Position numbers and translations under genes: made by a program. Source: CAZEYI01 sp964422855 (lineage in GTDB: Bacteria > Patescibacteriota > Gracilibacteria > Absconditabacterales > Absconditicoccaceae). Taken from it: DNA of 18,335 bases. The notes below the pieces were generated by a model that made no database searches, had not been told where the DNA came from, and saw only the letters and a program-made list of their open reading frames with translations. The stretch is from the NCBI GenBank assembly GCA_964422855.1, contig CAYRCS010000021.1, forward strand, positions 1 through 18,335, in the 5' to 3' direction. Of the stretch, positions 9,832 to 18,335 are shown one piece after another (the first letter of the stretch is position 1; every line of letters starts with the position of its first letter).

Positions 9832-9866
9832 AAAACTAAAAGGAGATATACATCTCCTATAGTTTT
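9832..9866. terminator. Hairpin between the M23 peptidase gene and the membrane-protein gene
   Basis: Inner stem AGGAGAT (9841-9847), loop ATAC, ATCTCCT (9852-9858). It is extended by AAAACTA (9832-9838) pairing with TAGTTTT (9860-9866) across a small bulge. For - strand transcripts it lies 24 nt after the M23 stop and is followed by a modest T-rich run, so it may be an intrinsic terminator or attenuator, or a processing site within the operon. Confidence 0.6.
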
Positions 9867-9890
9867 TGCTTTAGTATGCAAGATATTGTG

Positions 9891-11291
9891 TTATTGTATG
9901 GTGATAGGTAATTTAGCTATGGTTTGTCATTCTACGGCTATAAGTATCACACTTGCGCCACTTTTGCGTCCTGTAATAGAGATACTAAATACTCCATCGG
10001 TGATACGTTTGATGGATACATAGTCACTGATGATGTTGGTGTTTGAACTGATGAAGTCTATAGATGATGGCATAATACCTGAGTATTTTGCTCCAGCGTT
10101 ATCTGTTACTTTGATGATGAATGTGGTCTTGTCTCAAACTTTTAGAATATTTTTGTCAGGTTTAGTAATCTCAATCTTATAGTTATCTATGAAATATTTC
10201 ATGTTTTCTGACAAAATATTTCTATCTATATTTACCTCTATGGTATTTTTAATTTGTGCTGGGAGCACTTCGCTTTGCTCAGATCCTGTATTTTCTGTGT
10301 TTTCAGGTTTCGTTTGTTCTGCTCTGTCTTCTTCAGGAGTTGTTGTAGGTTTGTTGTTTATAACTTCAGATTCTGCTGTCGTTTCTCCTTGTTCGATATT
10401 GTCTGCGCTTATAGCAGGCAGTAGTGCTGCATCAAGGCTATTTTTTTCTATAAGAATTATAGGGTCGTATTGATATGTCATCATTTCTTTTCTACATAAT
10501 CAATTCTGGATAATATTATAATGTCATTTTGGTAAATCAAGACATCATTGGTATGCACGAGCTCGTCTTCCATTTACTGATTTGTCTATTTGAAAGTGTA
10601 AGTGATATCATCATAATCATCCTGATATTACTATTCCTGAATTTCCTACGGTACCTATTCTATCTCATTTTTTGATGAAATCTCCAGCAGATACCTCTAC
10701 TGTATCCATATGGACATAAAGAGCATAGATATACTGTCCTTGGAAGAGATATTTTATTCTTACCATATTGCCAAATCCTTTTTGTTCTCAGGCAAATACT
10801 ATCTCTCCATCTCCTATAGAATATAATGGTGTCCCGCGAGCACTTGCTATATCTACTGCTTGGTGTCCTCCTGCCATAACATCCCAACCGGTACTGTACG
10901 ATCCTCCAAACAATACCGTATAGATTTGTCTATAGAGTAATTCGTCTTTGTATTGATCATATTCTGCGTTTCTTATAATTGGTAGATCTATCTTACATGA
11001 CTCATCCATATCTTCTCGATATTCTGTTCTACATTCTAATTTGGAAACTTTTTGCAATGGATATACAAGACTATCGTTTTCTGGTAATCATATCCCGCCT
11101 GCAAACATTAAACTTGAAAATCAGACTGTCATAATCAAAATGAGTTCGCCTACATGTACTCCAAAATGATGTATGTGGTGCACTGCGCGGTGTACTCTAT
11201 GATGATGTTTGTGGTAATACATACATGCATGATGCATGATATGTTTGTGGATTTTTTCTTGTATTGTGCTGTTTATCTTTGTTTTTGTCAT
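9891..11291 (-). CDS. Membrane-anchored M23 metallopeptidase with His-rich N-terminus and C-terminal Ig-like region
   Basis: 466 aa from ATG (11289-11291) to TAA (9891-9893); about 12 TGA codons are read as Gly, and under the standard code the ORF splits into at least four pieces. A GTG at 11301-11303 is an alternative start. Residues 15-46 contain 14 histidines. Residues about 47-66 form one membrane span, so the His-rich part should lie in the cytoplasm. The M23 domain (about 125-270) shows HQAVD (His143, Asp147), YVHMD (His194) and YHLHF (His230, His232), which are the zinc and catalytic residues of LytM-type endopeptidases that cut peptidoglycan cross-bridges. A Glu/Thr/Pro-rich linker (about 290-340) leads to a beta-strand-rich C-terminal region with ITKPDKNILKVGDKTTFIIK, like bacterial Ig-like domains. 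Likely role: cell-wall remodelling at the outer face of the membrane. Confidence 0.9.
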
Positions 11292-11334
11292 GTTAATGTC
11301 CACTATTTTTGTAAATTATTTCATTTATGTTATA

Positions 11335-11363
11335 ATATTACATACTTTATCTAAATATGTCAA
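11335..11363 (-). promoter_or_regulatory. Predicted promoter of the M23 peptidase gene
   Basis: On the - strand: TTGACA (+ 11358-11363), 17-nt spacer, TAATAT (11335-11340), with a predicted start near 11328 and a leader of about 37 nt. A second TTGACA faces the other way at 11368-11373 on the + strand, giving the palindrome TGTCAAA-TT-TTTGACA (11358-11373). The + strand copy lacks a convincing -10 at 16-18 nt. The + strand pair TTGATT (11410-11415), 16 nt, TAGATT (11432-11437) is another weak candidate for the glycosyltransferase gene. Nothing else is visible in 11292-11467. Confidence 0.55.
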
Positions 11364-11467
11364 ATTTTTGACAACCTAATTGTCTGTTTGTCATCTATTT
11401 GTATTTTCCTTGATTTATCCTAGCTCTTGACTAGATTTCTAAGAGTTATTTTTGATCTATTTGTGTT

Positions 11468-12595
11468 ATGAAAAAGCGTGTTTTGTATGTTTTGGACTAT
11501 TTTCACCCACATAGATGAGGTGTTGAGACTGTTTTTGGTCATATTGCAGGTCATTTTGGTGATATGTATGATGTGACGGTTCTTACCTCATATTATGATC
11601 GTAATTTGGAGCAATATGAAAAATTTGATAATATTGATGTAGTCAGAGTTTGCGGTTGAAGATTGATGTTTATGTTGTTTGGTTGGTTTTTTGGCTTATT
11701 GTATTTTATAAAAAATAAAGCCAGATTTGACCTGATCCATACAAGTACCTATGGAGGAGCCTTATCTGGGCGAATTTTGTCTGTACTCTGGCGTATCCCA
11801 TCCATTCTTACTGTTCATGAGGTCTTTGGTAGGCTTTGGATTCGCTATAAGTGACGATGGAGAGGTCTTCTGTATTGGTTTGCAGAGTTTCTGATTTTCT
11901 GTCTTCCATTTGACTACTATCATTCGGTGTCTTTGTCTACGTTTAATGCAGTGAGATTGATGTATGGGATTAAAGATACTAGACACTGTATGATATATAA
12001 TGGGGTAGATCACGCGTTCTGGCATCCTGGTACTGTATCTGAACAAGAGAAAATTGCACTGAGACATAAACTCAACTGGAATGATCGTTATGTAGTACTG
12101 TATTATGGGCATTCTGGTATGTCTAAATGACTGGATCTTTTGGTTGAAGCGATTCCCGCTTTGTGTGAAAAATATCCAGATATATTGATAGTCTTTAATT
12201 TAATCCCCGCAAAGAGAGATACCTATATAAGAAATTATATACATGCACAGGGACATTCACATAATGTTCATGTATATGATGGCTTCTCTTTGCATGACTT
12301 ACGCACACTAGTGGCCGCGAGTGATGTGGTGGTTGCTCCTTCTCTATCTGAATGATTTGGCTCAGTACATGCTGAGGTAAGTGCTTTGTGACAGAATTTG
12401 ATTACTACACACTATGCATCTATACCTGAAGTTGTATCTGGTAAGATATTCTTTTTGCCAAGTCGAGATGTCGATGCACTTGTTGATGGAATATATCGTA
12501 TGCGTTCTAATGCGATAGAAGCAACCCCTACCAAACATTTTGATTGGGCTTTGTCGTTTGAGCAATTTGCTCAGCTCTATACTTTATTTATGTAG
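11468..12595 (+). CDS. Glycosyltransferase, GT4-like (GT-B fold)
   Basis: 375 aa, ATG 11468 to TAG 12593-12595, six TGA codons read as Gly. The N-terminal domain opens with VLYVLDYFHPHRGGVETVFG, the usual glycine-rich GT4 start (GGVE at residues 17-20). It then shows FDLIHTSTYGGALSG and PSILTVHEVFG. The C-terminal nucleotide-sugar domain has YNGVDHAFW, VLYYGHSGMSKGLDLLVEAI and ASDVVVAPSLSEGFGSVHAE with the EX7E pair Glu295/Glu303, the retaining GT-B signature. It should move a sugar from a nucleotide-sugar to a lipid or surface glycan at the cytoplasmic membrane face. The exact substrate cannot be read. It is followed 6 nt later by murD, so the two are probably co-transcribed, which hints at an envelope role. 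No Shine-Dalgarno is seen. Confidence 0.9.
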
Positions 12596-12601
12596 ACAGA
12601 T

Positions 12602-13843
12602 ATGGACACTATTGTTATGTATGGTAAAGGGAAGGTAGGAGAATCTGTTGTCGCTCTATGTGTGCATATTTGATTGGATGTTGTGCTTATGGACGACCAA
12701 GATGTTGATGATGCTCAGCTTGATGCAGCTACATATATAGTTGTTACTCCAGGTTTGAAGGCATCGCACAAGATATATACCTTATTTTCTGCAAAGATTC
12801 TTAGTGAGTTGGATTTTTTGGCGATATATAAAGACCATTTCCCCTTTTATGATGATAGTATCTCTATAGGTATAACAGGGACTAATGGCAAATCCACTAC
12901 TTCATGGGTTCTATATAATGTGTTGGATGCTTTTTTTTGAGATAAATCGGATATACAATCTTGGTTGACTGGCAATTTTGCTACTCCATTATCTCAGGTA
13001 TTCTTAGAAATATTGGAAAGTAAAATTGCAGCAAAAAAACATATATTTGTGATAGAGGCGTCATCATTTATGCTCGCGCATACCACAAAATTTTCTTATA
13101 ACTACGGCGTATTTCTCAATATATCTCGTGATCATCTTGATCGACATGACACTATGGATAAGTATATAGCGGCAAAAGAAAATATTGTAGCGCTTTCACA
13201 CCAATCATTTATTTCCAAATCTATATTACCTTTACTTACTCATCAGTATCCTAGACTTTCTGTTTTTGAAAATTATGATGCCATACAAAATACTCATTTT
13301 GTATGAGATCATAACAAAGAAAACTTATGAGCAGTTGTTGCTGTTTGTAGTGCATTATCTCGTGATTTGCAACTTACAGACTTAGATGTTGATAGACTAT
13401 TACAGGATGTATATCCTCTTGAACATCGTCTTTCGTCCATAAGAACTATATGAAATGTGACTATTGTTGATGATGGGATATGTACTTCTGCTGCTGCATG
13501 TAAGGCAGCGCTTGATGCCATGTCTGAGTCTTGTGTTCTTATTGCTTGATGATTTGATAAGTGAGATAATTATCTTTTACTATCAGATAGTTTGAAACAA
13601 AAAGCTTCATATATTGTTGTTTATGGACAAGTTGCTGATAGTATTGCTCAGGTGGCTACTGATGCTCATGTCTCATATACTAAGGTTTGATCACTCCAGG
13701 ATGCTGTCCAGAGCGCTTTACAATATGCACAAAAAAATAGCATAAAGTATGTTCTCTTTAGTCCTGCAGCTGCGAGTTTTGATATGTTCAAAAATGTCTA
13801 CGATAGAATAGAACAATTTGAAAAAATTGTTGAGGCGTTATAA
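12602..13843 (+). CDS. murD: UDP-N-acetylmuramoylalanine--D-glutamate ligase MurD
   Basis: 413 aa (E. coli 438), ATG 12602 to TAA 13841-13843, about nine TGA codons as Gly. MurD adds D-Glu to UDP-MurNAc-L-Ala in the cytoplasm, using ATP. The N-terminal Rossmann-like part begins IVMYGKGKVGESVV. The ATP P-loop GITGTNGKSTT is at residues 90-100, and VIEASSFML corresponds to the usual ELSSFQL. NISRDHLDRHDTMDKYIAAK is the classical Mur central motif. The C-terminal domain has EHRL, the DDG-TS-A-A block, LIAGGFDKGDNY and FSPAAASFDMFKNVYDR, which match MurD (LSPACASxDxF) better than MurC, MurE or MurF. It indicates that the cell makes its own peptidoglycan precursor. It is co-directional with the upstream glycosyltransferase and ends 4 nt from convergent nrdR. 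Confidence 0.94.
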
Positions 13844-13847
13844 TATA

Positions 13848-14282
13848 TTAAATTATTTTCTTGAAATCTTCTAGATCTTCAAAGGAGTTATATACTGATG
13901 CGAATCTCACATAGGCCACTGGGTCCATGCCTTTTAGGGCTTTGATAACATCTTCACCTATCTGTTTGGATGGGATCTCGGCGTTTGGTGTTGTCGATCG
14001 AGATATTTCTAGATTACTTATCATATTGTCTATATCTTCGTTGGTGAACTTTCTCTTGGCAAATGATAGTATGATTGCTTTTTTGAGTTTTTGTTTGTCG
14101 TACATCTCTTTATTACCGTCCTTTTTGATTACCATAAGTTCTGTTGATCACTTTCTTTCAAATGTTGTAAATCTATGTCCACAAAATTCACATTCTCTTC
14201 TACGTCTGATGGTTTGACCGTCTTCTATGATTCTAGAGTCCACCACTTTGGTTTCCATGTTTTGGCATTTGGTACATTTCAT
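13848..14282 (-). CDS. nrdR: Transcriptional repressor NrdR
   Basis: 144 aa from ATG (14280-14282) to TAA (13848-13850), with one TGA as Gly (ERKGSTELMVIKKDG). NrdR represses ribonucleotide reductase genes in response to ATP/dATP. The zinc ribbon is intact: Cys3/Cys6 in MKCTKCQ and Cys31/Cys34 in ECEFCGHRF, with the DSR and RRRREC blocks between. An ATP-cone follows (VIKKDGNKEMYDKQKLKKAI, then GMDPVAYVRFASVYNSFED). Length is close to the usual 150 aa. The start was chosen because it gives the canonical MKC N-terminus. It is the last gene of a - strand run, 23 nt after the 727-aa gene. Confidence 0.95.
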
Positions 14283-14305
14283 GAGATTGAAGTTCGCTAT
14301 ATAAA

Positions 14306-16489
14306 TTATTTTGGCATGATATACCTTTTGTTGTAGTATGTTACTGTTTTTACAAATCATCTCAATCGCATTATATCTTCACCTATTATGATGTTTTTGA
14401 TGCTTCAAGCTTGCTTATCTCTACTAAATATATTTCGATTTTCTATTGCGATGTTGAGTACTTTTTGGTTGTCATCAAGAGCTACTCGTTTGCTGAGGAG
14501 TTCGTTATAATTGATTAGTAGTTTTTTTATAATATGAGCAATTTTGATATTGTAGTCTTCATGGATGTGTAGTATATCGGTGATATATATATCTATAACT
14601 GCATCTACTTTGGATGTGTCTGTGCTATTGCTCTGAAGTGCATAGAGATACAACAATAAGCCAAACAAATTTTCTTTTATGCAGGCGTAGATACCTAAGA
14701 TATTCATGTCAGTATAGTTTGTCTGTAGATCGCATTCTATATTTAACTGACTAATAACTTCCATATATATCCAGAAATCTACGGTATATAGATTTTCTCT
14801 TAGATGGAAGAGCGACGTCTCATCGATATGCTTTTGTGCTATGCTCACTATATCGGTATTTTCTAAATTTTGTGCTAGAGGTTGGTATATTTTTGCTATA
14901 AGATCTTTGTCCTTATTTTTGATATATTGACTTATCTGCTTGCCTCGTAATTTTTTGAATGTGTCTAGTATATCTTTCTGTTTGATATACAGCCTCATAT
15001 CCTTGGTGTTCCAATCCTGGAATAATGTAGATACGATGTTTTCATGCAGGAGTCTGATGATATATATATTTGACTGTGCTTTTTTGAGCGTGCTGCTAAA
15101 CGGGAGGTAGAATTTTTCTTTGCCTGCTCTGATGTTGTCCGCAGCATATTTGTAGTAAAATGCATTTTTACTGTAAGCATAGAGCATCGATCCATACTGT
15201 GGTAGAGAATACTTTTTGTCCGTTTTGAGATTTTTATTTGCTAAGACATCGTGGAGCAATCATTTTTTCTGAAACCTCAATCGCATATTGTCTCCTCTTG
15301 CTGCTTGGCTAGCTCCTGTGTATGTGACATAGAAATTTATTATTTTTTCCATGATCTTGGATTCTTTTTTTACTTTTTCAGGAATTTTTGCCATGTCTAT
15401 ATTGTCTATATCTCCTATTTCAGACATAAACTCATCTAGTTCTTCTTTCTCGTGATGGCTGGTGTTTTGATTGAGCGTATGTGTCATAAACTTTTTCACT
15501 CCAAAGAAGAAATTCTTCTTCCACAGGGTATAGTCAGTGATATATTCCATGAGTGGATATATGTTTTTTTCATCATCACGAATATCTTTGAACATCTTGT
15601 CTACTTTTTTCTGATCATAGGCATTTTTGAGTACCACCTTACTTACTGCACATGCGTCTATATCTGCAAAAATGTATTTGAGCAATATGTCTGCTGGTAG
15701 GATTAGTTGGAGTATTATCTTGCTATCTTTGCAGTTAGTATCATGGATATATTTGTGATAATTGCTTACGAAATCGCTGCACGCAGCTTTCCATTTGCCT
15801 TCTTTGATCTCATCATGAAACAATCGTTGATAGAAATCTTTTTCTGTGCCGCCAGTTGCTATTAATAGTTTATTACATGAACGATAAAATGCTATGAGAG
15901 TATACATACAACTTGTTTGTAGCACGATATCTTTTTTTATTTGTGCCAATATTTTGTCATTGTGTGGTATTTTTGCTTGATCCAGAACAAATTCGTAAAA
16001 CTCGCAGAGTAACTTTACAAATCGATTGAAGCTACTTTGTTTGTCTTCAGAGTCAAATACTTTGACTCTTGATACAAATACAAATGTGAGCATATACAAT
16101 GTATAGAGAAAGAACGAAAAATATTTGGGATCGTATTTTTCAAAATGAGGATAGAAATATGTACTCATCAGTAAGGTCATGGCATGTCCCATGTTGCTCG
16201 GATTATATAGTCTATATCCGTTGAAATTCGCTACTGCACCATATGCATAATATGCATCTATGTCCTTAACTTGTACAGATGGATTGTTACCAAATCATAT
16301 TTTAAATTCAAAGGGATCCATCGTAATATCAAACATATTGAGTTTATAATTCTCTACTATTTTTCTGTGTACTACTGAAAAAAATTCTTTGCTAGATACG
16401 AAAGAAACAAATATGCTTGCAGGATTTATTGTCTGTGATCATGTATCGTCTGGGAATAGAGACATGAGCATTCTTTTGAATAGTTGCAT
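14306..16489 (-). CDS. Hypothetical protein of 727 aa
   Basis: ATG (16487-16489) to TAA (14306-14308), open only if five TGA codons are Gly. I recognise no family. The product is rich in Lys, Ile, Tyr, Phe, Asn and Asp and poor in Gly, and looks predominantly alpha-helical. Hydrophobic stretches occur at about 123-139 (YFSFFLYTLYMLTFVFV) and near the C-terminus (LFGLLLYLYAL), but there is no signal peptide and neither stretch is a convincing membrane helix. Around residues 345-400 it has a charged segment with HHEKEELDEFMSEIGD and KIPEKVKKESKIMEKI. The ATG lies 3 nt after the FKBP stop, so it is probably translated from the same mRNA as the membrane-anchored FKBP and the 130-aa membrane protein. 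It could be a soluble scaffold, but no function can be assigned. Confidence 0.8.
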
Positions 16490-16492
16490 GTC

Positions 16493-17017
16493 TTATGGAT
16501 TCTTCTCTAAAACCGTTACTGTATACACTGCGGCTTCTTTTGTGAAAGCTGGGTTAAGATCTATGGTTATTGTATCTTCTCCTATTTCTCTTACGATGAC
16601 AATGGTGTCTCCCAAGACATATTTTTCTCCTACTTCAGGTTCTAATCCTATGCTATCAAAGACAGTTTTGCTTACTACCTGCAACTTATTTGGGTCATAA
16701 AACTTGCCGTAGGCATCGTCTGCAGCTACTGTTTGTGTTTTGGTCTGCCCATATTTCATGCTTAATACCATTTTTTCTATATACGGGACGCTACTACTTT
16801 GTCCTGCTATCACTTCAAGAACTTGTGACCCACTATTTGTTTGAATAACATTATTGGATTGGTCTTGAATTGTGTAATAGACGTTTACTATATCGCCTGT
16901 TTGTATGATTGATGATTTGTTTCAGCTATAGAGGGAAAATATCGCTATTCAAATTATAGCTATTATTCCAATTCCTGTAGCTAAATATTGCATTTTTGTG
17001 TTTGTTTTTTTGATCAT
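16493..17017 (-). CDS. Membrane-anchored FKBP-type peptidyl-prolyl isomerase
   Basis: 174 aa from ATG (17015-17017) to TAA (16493-16495), two TGA codons as Gly. Residues 1-10 are basic (MIKKTNTKM), residues about 11-31 form a membrane anchor (LATGIGIIAIIIGIAIFSLY), and the rest (about 41-174) is an FKBP domain of the SlyD-like kind. Marks are GDIVNVYYTIQD, a variant of the usual vG..v.v.Y.g, SMKYGQTKTQTVAADDAYG, and the late DTITIDLNPAF strand that corresponds to VxVDxNHPLAG in SlyD. The NH and AG of that motif are replaced (NPAFTKEA), so this is a divergent member, and loss of isomerase activity is possible. With N-in topology the domain faces the outside and would help fold exported proteins. 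It is second in a four-gene - strand run. Confidence 0.85.
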
Positions 17018-17082
17018 GATGATAAAGGATTAATAAAGTATATCTATGCTATATGTTTTTGGGGAACTTTATCAAATCTTCA

Positions 17083-17475
17083 TTACTGTTTGTCCCATAT
17101 AGTGCGTAAAAAGTATCTTCGGGCTTTTGGTGGAGTGAGTGTTGGTTGATCTTGATCTCATGTACTGTTTGGCGCAATGGCCGCAGGTTCTTGAAATTGG
17201 ATAATAAATTCACCTTTTGCTAAGATGTTGTTTTCGTGAGTCATAAATATATCTGATCGAAAAGAAGACTCGTATGGGACCAGAAATTTTTGTTCATAAT
17301 TTTTTTGTAATTGGATCTGACTGGCTTGATTTTTGACATCAGCAATAGATGTCTCTATGTTGAGATAGTTAATGTATGTTTTGATCGCAACTATCATCAT
17401 GATAATGGCTATTATGAGTAGTCCATATTTGGCGCGAACAGGATGTTGTTGTATGATGAATCGTAGCTGTTTCAT
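17083..17475 (-). CDS. Hypothetical single-pass membrane protein (130 aa)
   Basis: ATG (17473-17475) to TAA (17083-17085), one TGA as Gly. A longer TTG start (17539-17541) is rejected because it would cross the predicted promoter. Residues 1-17 are basic (MKQLRFIIQQHPVRAK), 18-36 form a membrane helix (YGLLIIAIIMMIVAIKTY), and a short Gln/Asn-rich coiled-coil-like stretch follows (SIADVKNQASQIQLQKNYEQ). The C-terminal tail is Pro/Thr-rich and ends in KARRYFLRTIWDKQ. The layout recalls small bitopic division proteins such as DivIC/FtsL, but the coiled coil is too short and I see no signature, so no family is claimed. It is first of a - strand run and divergent from mutL. Confidence 0.75.
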
Positions 17476-17500
17476 ATCAGGATATACGAGAAAAATAGTG

Positions 17501-17529
17501 TATATACAATCTTCGTATCTGGTTTGCAA
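17501..17529 (-). promoter_or_regulatory. Predicted promoter of the 130-aa gene / FKBP / 727-aa / nrdR unit
   Basis: On the - strand: TTGCAA (+ 17524-17529), 17-nt spacer, TATATA (17501-17506). The start is near 17494, about 19 nt before the ATG. The -35 hexamer is its own reverse complement and is also the predicted -35 of mutL. Confidence 0.5.
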
Positions 17530-17551
17530 ATGCAAGAGCAAATGCTATATT
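17524..17551 (+). promoter_or_regulatory. Predicted mutL promoter
   Basis: TTGCAA (17524-17529), 16-nt spacer, TATATT (17546-17551), with a predicted start near 17558 and a leader of about 25 nt before ATG 17583. The -10 matches the predicted recA -10 and the spacing is the same. Confidence 0.5.
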
Positions 17552-17573
17552 ACCGTATATTTATCGTCTTGTC

Positions 17574-17577
17574 GGAG
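17574..17577 (+). promoter_or_regulatory. mutL ribosome-binding site GGAG
   Basis: GGAG ends 5 nt before ATG 17583. It is the clearest Shine-Dalgarno in the window and supports the chosen mutL start. Most other starts here lack one. Confidence 0.55.
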
Positions 17578-17582
17578 TGCCT

Positions 17583-18335
17583 ATGTGAATCCATGTTCTT
17601 CCTGATTATATCATCAACAAACTCAAGGCCTGAGAAATTGTCGAAAGACCTGCTTCTATCGTTAAGGAATTGGTAGAAAATAGTTTGGATGCTGGTGCGC
17701 AGACAATATCGGTGGCTGTTTGGGAGTGAGGCAAACAGCGTATTGTTGTTCAAGATGATGGAACAGGTATTGTGGTAGATGATATGGACTTGGTATTGGC
17801 TAGATATGCTACATCTAAGATAGAATCAGATCAGGATATTTACAATCTCTCGAGTTATGGATTTAGGGGAGAGGCCTTGGCGAGTATATCTGAGGTAAGT
17901 AAAATTACTATCACAACTAAAACTATTGATAGCGATATTGCCTTACAATTAGAAAAATCAGATAAAAGCATATCTCAGCGTGTTGTGTCAGCATCGTTTG
18001 TGCATGGGACTCGTGTCATGGTGGAGGATTTGTTTTATAATGTCCCTGTGAGATTAAAATTTCTCAAATCTACACAGACAGAATATGTGTATTGTTACAA
18101 TTACTTCATAGATATATCCTTGCGTCATCTCAATAAGCACTTTGTTTTCTCTAAGTGAGAAACGGTCGTTTTTGATCTTGCTCCTGTAGATACTATAGAG
18201 CAAAGAATGCAGCAATTATTTAAGAAAGATCGAGTGAGTCATGTGAAGCCATTGTCCTACAATGATGAGGTCTTGTCGATCGTGGGTGTAGCAGGGGATG
18301 CGACGATGCATTTCGGGTCTGGTGAAAATATGAGA
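17583..18335 (+). CDS. mutL: DNA mismatch repair protein MutL, 3'-truncated (N-terminal 251 aa)
   Basis: ATG 17583, open to the window edge; TGA codons are read as Gly, including the second codon, KAGEIVERP and WEGGK. MutL links MutS mismatch recognition to downstream strand incision or excision. The GHKL ATPase motifs are complete and fall at the E. coli residue numbers: VKELVENSLDAGA with Glu29 and Asn33, VVQDDGTGI with Asp58, RYATSKI, and GFRGEALASI from residue 93. GTRVMVEDLFYNVPVRLKFL follows, the MutL motif IV region (GTxVxVxxLFxNxPARxKFL) with Val in place of the usual Ala. Whether the C-terminal endonuclease motif is present cannot be seen. It starts divergently from the 130-aa gene across 107 nt. 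Confidence 0.96.

Noticed and set aside
11154..11240. ATG/GTG-rich repeat-like DNA
   Set aside because: The pattern is explained by runs of His codons on the - strand and is not a tandem repeat with a fixed unit.
11663..11854. Possible pseudogene fragments of a glycosyltransferase
   Set aside because: The breaks are only TGA codons at Gly positions, and the full frame 11468-12595 is intact.
13812..13831. Hairpin AACAATTT-GAAA-AAATTGTT at the 3' end of murD
   Set aside because: It is AT-only apart from two pairs, lies in the coding part and lacks a T tract, so it is too weak to call a terminator.

Overview
The window comes from a bacterium that reads UGA as glycine (translation table 25). 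That code is known from the candidate phyla Absconditabacteria (SR1) and Gracilibacteria (BD1-5) of the Patescibacteria/CPR. With the standard code almost every gene breaks into pieces at TGA. With TGA read as Gly, RecA, MurD, MutL, LexA, NrdR, an M23 peptidase, an L,D-transpeptidase and a glycosyltransferase all become single full-length ORFs, and many TGAs fall on Gly positions that the families conserve. Every stop visible in the window is TAA or TAG. The DNA is AT-rich and clear Shine-Dalgarno sequences are scarce. No tRNA, rRNA, CRISPR array or IS element was seen, and the tRNA-Gly(UCA) needed for this code is not in the window.

Left part (1-6905, + strand): three tightly packed genes. 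The first is the 3' end of a large unrecognised helical protein (1-1584). The second encodes a 1380-aa unrecognised protein with several Gly/Ala-rich hydrophobic segments (1591-5733). The third encodes a 389-aa protein with a C-terminal L,D-transpeptidase domain but no visible signal peptide (5736-6905). This is the least explained part of the window.

SOS part (6902-9102): lexA (-) and recA (+) are divergent from a 194-nt intergenic region that holds a promoter for each gene and nested inverted repeats suitable as an operator. A small unknown gene follows recA, and a 14-bp-stem bidirectional terminator closes the unit.

Envelope part (9115-13843): on the - strand, a 466-aa membrane-anchored M23 peptidase with a very His-rich cytoplasmic N-terminus and a C-terminal beta-type domain, then a polytopic membrane protein. 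On the + strand, a GT4-type glycosyltransferase is followed six bases later by murD.

Right part (13848-17475, - strand): an apparent operon, in transcription order a 130-aa single-pass membrane protein, a membrane-anchored FKBP-type isomerase, a 727-aa unrecognised protein and nrdR. mutL starts divergently at 17583 and runs off the right edge. The 130-aa gene and mutL appear to share one palindromic -35 hexamer.
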